Shown: one piece after another, positions 1 through 5,065 of the stretch | How the letters are laid out: each line of letters starts with the position of its first letter | Position numbering within the stretch: position 1 is the stretch's first letter | Assembly: GCA_028293405.1 (NCBI GenBank) | Contig: JAQGOW010000144.1 | Location: 1-5,065 of the forward strand | Length of the DNA: 5,065 bases | Direction of reading: 5' to 3' | From: Verrucomicrobiales bacterium | Lineage (GTDB): Bacteria; Verrucomicrobiota; Verrucomicrobiia; Limisphaerales; Palsa-1400 | The notes under the pieces: generated by a model | Told to the model about the DNA's origin: nothing | What the model saw: only the letters and a program-made list of their open reading frames with translations | The model's database searches: none | Translations under genes and position numbers: made by a program

Positions 1-296
1 TGTAGTAACAATGCGGTGAACGTCTTTGTAACCGAGCCGATTTCGAATACGGTGTCGCCATCGATTTTCCGTCCCGTGCCGTTGTCTAAACCGCCAGCGC
101 TGAAAGTCCTGCTGCCACGCTCGTCCACCAAGCCAATGACCATGCCGACGCTCTTGCCGTCAAAGTTATCGTGCAGGAATGCTTGGATGATGGCTTCGTC
201 ATTAAAGCCGTCCTGGGCTGCGCTCGCGAATCGACCGATCGATAATAGCGCGGCGAAGCAGGAAGACCGAAGAATGGTTGTAATTTTTATAATCAA
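1..296 (-). CDS. Class C beta-lactamase-type serine hydrolase, N-terminal part (runs off left edge)
   Basis: This is the first 98 codons of a serine hydrolase of the beta-lactamase/penicillin-binding-protein class C superfamily. The reading starts with a basic, hydrophobic signal peptide ([10 protein letters not shown]..., likely cleaved near FASAAQD at residues 23-29), so the enzyme should be exported. Residues 83-98 read [16 protein letters not shown], in which S88-V-T-K91 is the SxxK catalytic motif (nucleophile Ser88, general base Lys91). The YxN and KTG motifs lie outside the window, so it cannot be told whether it is a true beta-lactamase, an esterase or a peptidase. I chose the TTG at 296 because a GGAG lies 6 bases upstream and it overlaps the upstream stop as TTGA. 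An in-frame ATG at 308 would add MERG but has no visible ribosome site. It is the last visible gene of the pseudopilin block and is probably translationally coupled to it. Confidence 0.88.
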   Translation of the reverse strand, partial: MIIKITTILRSSCFAALLSIGRFASAAQDGFNDEAIIQAFLHDNFDGKSVGMVIGLVDERGSRTFSAGGLDNGTGRKIDGDTVFEIGSVTKTFTALLL

Positions 297-1027
297 TCCG
301 CGCTCCATTTGTAGTCGTAGCCGGCAGGAGGATCGAATGCCAGCGTCGGAGAATAGGCCATTTCCCAATACATTTTGATATAGCTCACATGGCCGTCCGC
401 AAAACCAACCATGTCCTGCGCGTCGTTAAAAAGCACCGATTCATTTTTTGCAGGTGGTTTCGGATCATGCCACGACCAGGGAAAAAATGCCGGCATTTCC
501 GCAACGAGCACGGTTTTGGATGGCTGCCTTATCGAACTGAGTTTGCGTCCGGCCAGTCCGGGGCTGTTAGTCCCAAAGATCGTCAACGTCCCAGAGTTGA
601 ACCAATAACTTGAATAATCGTTCGTAGCCTGATCGTGAAAGCTCTTAGCAATATACGTGTAATTCGTTTGGGTGAATTCGTAATAGAACGTGTCTGCCGA
701 ACAGGCGAATAGTTTGTCGCGTGCCGACGATTCCCCGTTAACGCCGACATAACTCTTCATCAGTTTTTTGTAGCCCGCGAAATTGATCACGTACGAATTA
801 CTCGTCTGCGGGTTGGTTGGCGCGGTATCGGAATGATCATCGGAATACATCCGCAATCCCAAATTGATTTGGCGCAAATTATTCATGCACGCCAACCGCC
901 TTGCTTTATCTTTCGCGCGGCTCAACGTCGGAAACAGCAACGCCGCAAGAATCGCAATGATGGCGATGACCACCAACAGTTCAATTAAAGTAAAAGCTGT
1001 TCTGCGCCCCGTTATTCCAAGGTTCAT
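293..1027 (-). CDS. Pseudopilin-like protein A, prepilin-type N-terminal domain, H-X9-DG-like C-terminus
   Basis: The 244-residue protein starts [11 protein letters not shown], followed by [20 protein letters not shown]. This is a type IV pilin-like leader with predicted prepilin-peptidase cleavage between Ala11 and Phe12 and the usual Glu at mature position 5 (Glu16). The hydrophobic helix (about 12-32) continues into [21 protein letters not shown], typical of the pseudopilin-like proteins expanded in Verrucomicrobiota and Planctomycetota. The globular part ends with [18 protein letters not shown] (200-217), a DG motif with Asn201 where the H-X9-DG signature would have His. Cys47 and Cys109 are the only cysteines. 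It is a clear paralogue of the protein encoded at 1566-2327 and is separated from the upstream lipoprotein gene by 80 bases. The ATG has only a weak ribosome site. The role is not known: it may be a minor pilin or a surface or secretion pseudopilin. Confidence 0.9.
   Translation of the reverse strand: MNLGITGRRTAFTLIELLVVIAIIAILAALLFPTLSRAKDKARRLACMNNLRQINLGLRMYSDDHSDTAPTNPQTSNSYVINFAGYKKLMKSYVGVNGESSARDKLFACSADTFYYEFTQTNYTYIAKSFHDQATNDYSSYWFNSGTLTIFGTNSPGLAGRKLSSIRQPSKTVLVAEMPAFFPWSWHDPKPPAKNESVLFNDAQDMVGFADGHVSYIKMYWEMAYSPTLAFDPPAGYDYKWSAD
297..319 (-). repeat. 23-base identical repeat, copy 1, at the 3' end of pseudopilin A
   Basis: These 23 bases encode most of the terminal YDYKWSA block and are identical to 1570-1592 at the end of pseudopilin B. 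In this copy the GGAG inside the repeat lies 6 bases before the TTG start of the serine hydrolase, so the same bases serve as coding sequence and as a likely ribosome binding site. Confidence 0.8.
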
Positions 1028-1107
1028 ACGATGTCTGGTCCAATGTTTCGAGCAACTGGTGATCCACTGCAGCGATAAACATTGCCGTGGTTATTTAAAA
1101 ACACTTT

Positions 1108-1512
1108 TCAGTTGGTTTTCAGGACAGGAGTGAAAGAAATCAGCATGCCGTCGAACAGATGGATAACTGCACGGCTAGATTCCGTCGTGAACGTCTCTTC
1201 GAACCGTCGCACTCCGTTAACCACGTTAACAATGTTCGACTTCGAAACTAAAACCAACTGAAGACGGCCATTGGGAAGTTGTGTTGCGGTAACAGTACAA
1301 ATCTTGCCCACCCCCAAATCCAAAGATTTCGGTGTATTCTCCAGCAGTTCCACGAGGCCTAACTTTTTCAGAGGCATTTCGGCAGGAATCGATAATTCCC
1401 GACGCATCTTGGTTTCTTCCGGTGTCTGTTTGCCGGTATTTTTTGAACAGGCAGCGGTGACTACAACTAAAGCGAAGGCGATAACGTGAGTAAAAAATTG
1501 TTTGTGTAACAT
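1108..1512 (-). CDS. Small predicted lipoprotein of unknown function
   Basis: A 134-residue protein that I do not recognise. Its N-terminus (MLHKQFFTHVIAFALVVVTAAC) is a short basic and hydrophobic signal peptide ending in a lipobox-like T-A-A-C22, so it should be processed by signal peptidase II and lipidated at Cys22. Thr at -3 is less usual than Leu. Ser follows the cysteine, which in Gram-negative rules favours the outer membrane. After a polar linker (about 23-45) comes a compact region rich in predicted beta strands, for example ICTVTATQLPNGRLQLVLVS and AVIHLFDGMLISFTPVLK. It lies between the two pseudopilin paralogues on the same strand (53 bases after one, 80 before the other), so it is likely co-transcribed and may be an envelope partner of them. 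The ATG at 1512 gives the complete signal peptide. Confidence 0.8.
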   Translation of the reverse strand: MLHKQFFTHVIAFALVVVTAACSKNTGKQTPEETKMRRELSIPAEMPLKKLGLVELLENTPKSLDLGVGKICTVTATQLPNGRLQLVLVSKSNIVNVVNGVRRFEETFTTESSRAVIHLFDGMLISFTPVLKTN

Positions 1513-1565
1513 ATGTTTTCAAACGCGTGATCGATTGTGGATTCCCAAATGTTTTGCACGTCCGT

Positions 1566-2327
1566 TCATTCCGCGCTCCATTTGTAGTCGTACCCAACCG
1601 GAGGGTCGTAATCCGCAGCATTTCGAACGTAACTGATTCCTCCAGATTCGATGCGGTTGGAATTCCAGAAAATTTTTATGTAGCTGACGTGGCCGTCCAC
1701 GAAACTCATCATGTTTTTTGCGTCGTTGAAAACTGCGTTTTCCACTGCCAAAGGCTGTTTGGCCTCGTGCCAGGACCACGGAAAAAGCGAAGAGAGTTCC
1801 GCAACCAGCACGGTCTTGGCAGGTTCTCTAACGGAGCTGACCTTCTTTCCCGCAAGACCAGGCGTGTTCGACGCAAGGACTGGGTTAGTCGTTCCTGCGT
1901 TGAACCCGTAACTGGAATAATCGGAAAACGACTCGTCGCGAAATCCGCGTTGGACGTAGCCGTCTCCGCCAAGCCGCAAATCGTAATAAAATAAATCCGC
2001 AGGACAGCCAAACACGCGGTCCTTCGACGATGGTGCTGTGTTCAAACCGACGTTGGCCTTGATCAGTTTTTTGAAACCAGTGAAGGCAACCATGTTGTGC
2101 AGCGATGGTGATTTGTTGGTGGTAGGAGTGCTCGGCGACCAATCGCTAAAATCGTCGGTATACATTCGTAACCCACGATTTACTTCGCGCAGGTTATTCA
2201 TGCAAACGGTTCGCGTTCCCTTTGCTTTTGCGTTCCTGAGTGCTGGTAATAACAAGGCGGCGAGAATCGCAATAACCGCTATAACGACCAACAGCTCAGT
2301 CACCGTAAATGCGCGTTTTGTGATCAT
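1566..2327 (-). CDS. Pseudopilin-like protein B, prepilin-type N-terminal domain, H-X9-DG-like C-terminus
   Basis: A 253-residue protein. The very short leader MITKRA precedes [20 protein letters not shown], giving predicted prepilin-peptidase cleavage between Ala6 and Phe7 and Glu11 at mature position 5. CMNNLREVNRGLRMYTDD follows the membrane helix. The paralogy with the protein at 293-1027 runs through the whole length: shared blocks include PGLAG(K/R)[26 protein letters not shown] and the C-terminal YDYKWSA(E/D). The DG signature (Asp211-Gly212) again has Asn at the position nine residues before it. About 9 extra residues lie between the DGH block and the shared C-terminus. Cys42 and Cys108 are the only cysteines and match the pair in the paralogue. 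The gene starts 46 bases after the sigma-factor stop, which points to one transcript. The exact role is unknown. Confidence 0.9.
   Translation of the reverse strand: MITKRAFTVTELLVVIAVIAILAALLLPALRNAKAKGTRTVCMNNLREVNRGLRMYTDDFSDWSPSTPTTNKSPSLHNMVAFTGFKKLIKANVGLNTAPSSKDRVFGCPADLFYYDLRLGGDGYVQRGFRDESFSDYSSYGFNAGTTNPVLASNTPGLAGKKVSSVREPAKTVLVAELSSLFPWSWHEAKQPLAVENAVFNDAKNMMSFVDGHVSYIKIFWNSNRIESGGISYVRNAADYDPPVGYDYKWSAE
1570..1592 (-). repeat. 23-base identical repeat, copy 2, at the 3' end of pseudopilin B
   Basis: Identical to 297-319. In this copy the same GGAG precedes an ATG that overlaps the stop as ATGA, but the frame that follows closes after 16 codons, so nothing recognisable is translated from it. 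Confidence 0.8.
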
Positions 2328-2373
2328 TTCAAATCAGCTGTCTGCCCTGAACATCGCTTGTCGGCTGGTTCCG

Positions 2374-3489
2374 CTACTTTTTGTATTTGATGCTCCCATC
2401 AGCATAGACAATGACTTTCGCGTTGTTGGCGGGCACACCTTTTTGTTGGATTAATACCACGTTGCCAAGGTCGGATTGCTTCATCAATTGCGATAACTTT
2501 CCGGTCGCGCGAATCTCACAATGGGCGTCGTCGATCGCTTCGGCTTTGGGAGAGAGATATGGTTGCAACTGCGCAAGACTCGTAGGCAGTTCGTCGTTGT
2601 GAGCCGCAGCGTAGGTACGAATAGCCAGCGACGCCAATCGCATTGAAGCTATCTGTTTCATAATCGCGGCCTTCTTGCTCGGTTTATCGGACAACCAATC
2701 GGAATGGCCGCTCACTACAATTGTCGTCGCCGTGCCGCCAACCAATAAAGCCGCTGCGCCGATTACCAGTGTCGTTTTGATTTTAGTCCAAGCCATAATT
2801 TTCAGGGTGTTTGTGATGAGGTTTGAGGTCGATGAGGCCAAAGCTGTTCCTTGTGCTGAAGCAGTCGTCACCGATGTCGCAAGGCCAGTTGGCGCGGCGT
2901 GAGTGCATTGCGCAGTCATCATTCCACCCAAAACCGACGCGGTCAGCGTCACGCCTCGTTTCGCGAACGACTTCCGCAACTTCTCCAACGTCCGGTTCAC
3001 GCGCATCTGCGCCGCTTCTTCTGTTGCTCCCAAAATCGCCGCCACTTCTTTGTAAGGTTTGCCCTCGAGAAATTTCAGCACGATGGCATTGCGATCTTTT
3101 TCACCCAGATCAGCAATGACATCATTCAACATCGGCTCGATTTGCTGCCAGATTTCCGAGGTGTGGTCGGCGGAATTGGACTGCATAAAAACTTCCTGTT
3201 CACGACGGATCCGCCGCATTTCCGTTCGCGAGTAATTGGCCGCCGTCAGCCGCGCAGTATGAAATAACCAGCCGGAAAGAATTGCTTTCGAGCCGAACGA
3301 CTGCGCCTTGCGTGCAAGGATGACGAACACGGCCTGGGTGATTTCCTCGGCCTGATGATGATTTCTAACCGTCCGGAGAGCTGTTGAATACACGAGGTTG
3401 ATATGGCGTGAGACCAGCGTTGCAAATGATACCTCGCAATTGTTTGAGGCATATTTGCGCAACAACTCGATATCATCCAATTCTCCCAT
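2374..3489 (-). CDS. ECF-type sigma-70 family sigma factor with fused membrane helix and pseudopilin-like C-terminal domain
   Basis: A 371-residue transcription initiation factor. Residues about 8-90 form sigma region 2 (FATLVSRHINLVYSTALR, QAEEITQAVFVILARK, LSGWLFHTARLTAANYSR). About 112-175 form region 4, with the helix-turn-helix around YKEVAAILGATEEAAQMRVNRTLEKLR. Standard ECF factors stop near 180-200 residues; this one continues. There is a weakly hydrophobic, Ala/Thr/Ser-rich linker (180-230), then a strong membrane segment (about 237-260, TTLVIGAAALLVGGTATTIVV), then about 105 residues that should lie outside the cytoplasm. That last part (LAIRTYAAAHNDELPTSLAQ, then VIVYADGSIKY near the end) resembles the globular half of pseudopilins. 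The domain order resembles the long, membrane-anchored sigma factors common in Verrucomicrobiota. No separate anti-sigma gene is visible; the C-terminus may replace it. The ATG is directly preceded by an in-frame TGA, which fixes it as the first possible start. Confidence 0.9.
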   Translation of the reverse strand: MGELDDIELLRKYASNNCEVSFATLVSRHINLVYSTALRTVRNHHQAEEITQAVFVILARKAQSFGSKAILSGWLFHTARLTAANYSRTEMRRIRREQEVFMQSNSADHTSEIWQQIEPMLNDVIADLGEKDRNAIVLKFLEGKPYKEVAAILGATEEAAQMRVNRTLEKLRKSFAKRGVTLTASVLGGMMTAQCTHAAPTGLATSVTTASAQGTALASSTSNLITNTLKIMAWTKIKTTLVIGAAALLVGGTATTIVVSGHSDWLSDKPSKKAAIMKQIASMRLASLAIRTYAAAHNDELPTSLAQLQPYLSPKAEAIDDAHCEIRATGKLSQLMKQSDLGNVVLIQQKGVPANNAKVIVYADGSIKYKK

Positions 3490-3532
3490 TCACTTATTAA
3501 TGTCCGCTGCTCAACCAAACCCAACAGAAAAA

Positions 3533-3625
3533 TCAACGGCATTTACGCGTTATCGAGCCGATTTCAAACACGGTATCGCCGTTCAGTGATCTTGGGTCCG
3601 GTACCTTTCTGCACGAGCTGCCAAA
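3533..3625 (-). pseudogene. Frameshifted remnant of a beta-lactamase-type serine hydrolase gene
   Basis: The spacer between the thioredoxin-fold gene and the sigma gene carries a degraded copy of the region just before and including the SxxK-motif segment of a class C serine hydrolase. In one frame about 3588-3625 reads FWQLVQKGTGPKIT. After a shift, 3548-3583 reads [12 protein letters not shown] and then diverges (RKCR, stop at 3533). The intact gene at the left edge reads [19 protein letters not shown] over the same stretch. Relative to it the remnant has a net insertion of about 4 bases at the junction and lacks a normal lysine context after GSIT. Most base differences in the [12 protein letters not shown] part are at third codon positions, which suggests it was once under protein-level selection. 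There is no start codon or full domain, so it is not an active gene. Confidence 0.62.
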
Positions 3626-3636
3626 ATTCGGATTTT

Positions 3637-4794
3637 TTACTTCTGCACGTACTGCGCCAGTTCGGTGTTGCTCGCTCGCTTGGCTGCTTCCGAAAGTGTT
3701 TCTCGGGTGGTTGGGGACGAATCAAACTTCAATATCTCCCCCGCCAGTTCCCTGCCGGCATCGTTCTTTTTCAGGCCGGCAAGCGCTTCGAAGAGATGCG
3801 CTCCGGAATCGACCGCGTACTTGTGGTAACCTTCCACAAATGAATCCCGCACGGGGTTTTTGGGGTCCAACATATCCGCCATCTCGTTGCATTGTTTGAC
3901 AGTGGCGGCGAACGCGGTCTTCGTATCGCCGTTCTCACTGAGGATGTCGGCGTAACGTTTTGCCTCGAGAAGTTGTTCGATAATCATGCCGCAAATGATA
4001 TGCCGCCCCGCGCTGCCCGCTGTAAGCCGGTCGAATACCGCCAGATTTTTATCTTTCTGCGCCAAAGCGTTGTTCAAGTGCACCAGCTCCACGGCACTCT
4101 GTTGTTCAACCGCGCCGGCAAAGAATTTCGACTGCCGTTCATCGCGCCGAGTGTCTAATGCTTTTCTCGCGGCGGGGTAGCGGGCTCCCAGATTGTTGAT
4201 GTAGCCCACCAATACAGTTACTCGAATGGCGTCAAAGGATGGACTTACCTCATCCCCATGATCAAAACACCACAGATACTCTTTCAACGCCTCGGCGTTC
4301 TTTCCTTGCTGGGCCAACCTCTGCGCGTGGCTCATCCGCGATACCGGATTGTTCGTTTTTGCGGCCGACGATTCCGTCTTCGCTTTGGTAGCCGCGTCCC
4401 GGCCTTTGAGCGCGGCATTGAAATCGGTCATAAAGTTTTCAGCATTTCGATACCCGACGAGACGATCCATTTCGGTCCCATCAGCCTTAATCAGGAGCAT
4501 GCTGGGATAAGCCTCGATTTTGTAATGGCTCGCCAGTTTATTCTCCTTTTCTGCGTCGAGCCGGATTGCCACGGTCTTATCTTTGAGCAACTTCATGACC
4601 TCTGCGTTGGTCCAGGTGGTCTTATCAAGGAGCCGGCACGGACCGCACCAAGTGGTATAAAAATCCACGAAAACAATCTTTCCCGTTTCCGCCGCCTTTT
4701 TGGAGGCAGCGTCGAAGCTCAGGTCGGAAAATGGGGTCGCAAATACGCGCACAGCGGCGAGACAGAGCCCGATCGCGAGCAAAAGTTTTTTCAT
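3637..4794 (-). CDS. Exported thioredoxin-fold protein with WCGPC site and helical C-terminal half
   Basis: A 385-residue protein with a clear signal peptide (MKKLLLAIGLCLAAVRVFA, likely cleaved before TPF), so it acts outside the cytoplasm. Residues about 22-130 are a thioredoxin domain: FVDFYTTWCGPC with redox cysteines Cys50 and Cys53, followed by the cis-proline segment IEAYPSMLLI (Pro97) and the strand-turn KADGTEMDRLVGY. This resembles the DsbD-gamma/thioredoxin-like group that reduces or exchanges periplasmic disulfides. A Lys/Ala/Thr-rich linker (130-152) leads to an all-helical region (about 153-385) resembling TPR-like repeats (HAQRLAQQGKNAEALKEYLW), probably for partner binding. 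I chose ATG at 4794; a TTG at 4803 would add only three residues and no better ribosome site. It starts 33 bases after the end of a truncated gene, suggesting it once sat downstream in an operon. The exact substrate is unknown. Confidence 0.87.
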   Translation of the reverse strand: MKKLLLAIGLCLAAVRVFATPFSDLSFDAASKKAAETGKIVFVDFYTTWCGPCRLLDKTTWTNAEVMKLLKDKTVAIRLDAEKENKLASHYKIEAYPSMLLIKADGTEMDRLVGYRNAENFMTDFNAALKGRDAATKAKTESSAAKTNNPVSRMSHAQRLAQQGKNAEALKEYLWCFDHGDEVSPSFDAIRVTVLVGYINNLGARYPAARKALDTRRDERQSKFFAGAVEQQSAVELVHLNNALAQKDKNLAVFDRLTAGSAGRHIICGMIIEQLLEAKRYADILSENGDTKTAFAATVKQCNEMADMLDPKNPVRDSFVEGYHKYAVDSGAHLFEALAGLKKNDAGRELAGEILKFDSSPTTRETLSEAAKRASNTELAQYVQK

Positions 4795-4827
4795 AAAGCG
4801 CAAGTTATCGACAACAATCGAACTTTT

Positions 4828-4938
4828 TTATTTGTGTGAAACAGATGTGTTTTTGTCCAGCCAGGTCCGGATCATCTGGAGAAATTCCTGAGGAAATCTC
4901 TTTTCCGGGACGTTACTGTCAGATTCGCGTCCTTCAGC
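4828..4938 (-). pseudogene. 3' end of an unidentified gene, apparently truncated by the adjacent insertion sequence
   Basis: An open frame on the minus strand ends with TAA at 4828 and reads ...ESDSNVPEKRFPQEFLQMIR followed by TWLDKNTSVSHK. The FPQEFLQMIRTWLDKN stretch is a convincing amphipathic C-terminal helix, of a kind that ends many alpha/beta hydrolases (F/P-x-E-x(3-5)-R-x-W-L/F-D-K), but 36 residues are too few to name a family. There is no upstream start codon; the frame closes at a TGA (4954-4956) inside the presumed insertion sequence. It ends 33 bases before the thioredoxin-fold gene on the same strand, so the intact gene probably preceded that gene in an operon. The alternative is chance coding in an intergenic region. 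Confidence 0.45.
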
Positions 4939-5065
4939 GGTTCTTCGCTGTTTTCAGTGGAGTGGTTTGGTAGGGTTGGCCGATGACGCCTGAAAAGCTT
5001 TTTCATGAACTGTTGGGTTTAGGGCTCAATTGGGAAGTCAAGGACAGTCGATTCGATAAACCGAG
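4939..5065 (+). mobile_element. Left end of a probable ISL3-family insertion sequence
   Basis: The element is recognised from the transposase that begins at 4983. The left terminus is not certain. I place it near 4939, where GGTTCTTCGCTGTTTTCAG begins, because it sits 44 bases before the transposase start, as usual for short ISL3 leader regions. It is also where the disrupted reading frame on the minus strand stops making sense. The matching right inverted repeat and any 8-base target duplication (candidate CCTTCAGC, 4931-4938) lie outside the window, so the boundary is inference. Confidence 0.45.
4983..5065 (+). CDS. ISL3-family transposase, N-terminal fragment (runs off right edge)
   Basis: An open frame from ATG 4983 to the window edge encodes MTPEKLFHELLGLGLNWEVK and then DSRFDKP. 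ISL3 transposases typically begin with such a segment: a short helix ending in a LGL motif, then W-x-V and a strand preceding the N-terminal zinc-binding region. Only 27 residues are visible, so neither the zinc cysteines nor the DDE catalytic residues can be checked and it cannot be said whether the gene is intact. An AGGG (4972-4975) lies 7 bases before the ATG and may be the ribosome site. It is the only plus-strand gene and is transcribed away from the minus-strand gene block. Confidence 0.72.
   Translation, partial: MTPEKLFHELLGLGLNWEVKDSRFDKP

Noticed and set aside
1519..1569. 16-codon frame starting with ATG in an ATGA overlap after pseudopilin B
   Set aside because: It has a good ribosome site but closes after 16 codons, with no hydrophobic or conserved content and no similarity to the hydrolase start that follows pseudopilin A.
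1527..1994. 155-codon open frame on the plus strand
   Set aside because: It is a mirror of pseudopilin B in another frame; the minus-strand reading has a complete pilin leader and paralogue conservation.
3246..3542. 98-codon minus-strand frame overlapping the start of the sigma gene
   Set aside because: It overlaps sigma region 2 in a different frame, and the translation is low-complexity and without domain features.
3490..3545. Possible autoregulatory promoter upstream of the sigma gene
   Set aside because: ECF factors often control themselves, but I could not find a convincing -35/-10 pair here or repeated elsewhere in the window.
3622..3636. Small AT-rich inverted repeat (AAAAT/ATTTT) after the thioredoxin-fold gene, as a terminator
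   Set aside because: The stem is five A-T pairs and is not followed by a T tract in the direction of that gene, so it is too weak to call a terminator.
4258..4839. 193-codon open frame on the plus strand
   Set aside because: It lies entirely antisense to the thioredoxin-fold gene and its truncated neighbour. Its translation has no recognisable domain, while the opposite strand has a clear WCGPC protein.
4935..4950. Hairpin CAGCG-GTTCTT-CGCTG near the insertion sequence end
   Set aside because: Five pairs with a six-base loop can arise by chance, and it would straddle the proposed element boundary. No function can be assigned.

Overview
The window looks like part of a Verrucomicrobiota (or closely related PVC-group) chromosome. 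The reasons are family-level. There are two secreted pseudopilin-like proteins of the 'prepilin-type cleavage/methylation' kind, with the CMNNLR helix and a DG-containing C-terminal motif. There is also an ECF-type sigma factor with a long C-terminal extension carrying a membrane segment. Both are greatly expanded in Verrucomicrobiota and Planctomycetota. Base composition is roughly balanced and Shine-Dalgarno sequences are mostly weak. No genus can be named from the sequence alone.

All genes except the one at the far right edge are read on the minus strand, so the biological order runs from right to left. At 4983-5065 a plus-strand ORF begins that matches the N-terminus of ISL3-family transposases and runs off the window. 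Just left of it, 4828-4938 on the minus strand holds what looks like the last 36 codons of a gene cut off by that insertion. Next come an exported thioredoxin-fold protein with a WCGPC site and a helical C-terminal half (4794-3637), then a roughly 150-base spacer containing a frameshifted scrap of a class C beta-lactamase-type serine hydrolase gene. A tightly packed same-strand block follows: a membrane-anchored ECF sigma factor (3489-2374), pseudopilin B (2327-1566), a small lipoprotein (1512-1108), pseudopilin A (1027-293), and the start of an intact serine beta-lactamase-like hydrolase (296 to beyond the left edge) whose start codon overlaps the end of pseudopilin A.

The spacing (gaps of 46, 53 and 80 bases, then a 4-base overlap) suggests that the sigma factor, the two paralogous pseudopilins, the lipoprotein and the hydrolase are co-transcribed. 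Apart from the sigma factor, every product appears to be exported or membrane-associated. The sigma factor's own C-terminal domain resembles the globular half of a pseudopilin, including an ADG motif near its end. The least ordinary feature is therefore a candidate envelope-linked regulatory unit: a sigma factor tethered by a membrane helix, carrying a pseudopilin-like outer domain, encoded next to two pseudopilins. This is inference from architecture; no function has been shown here.
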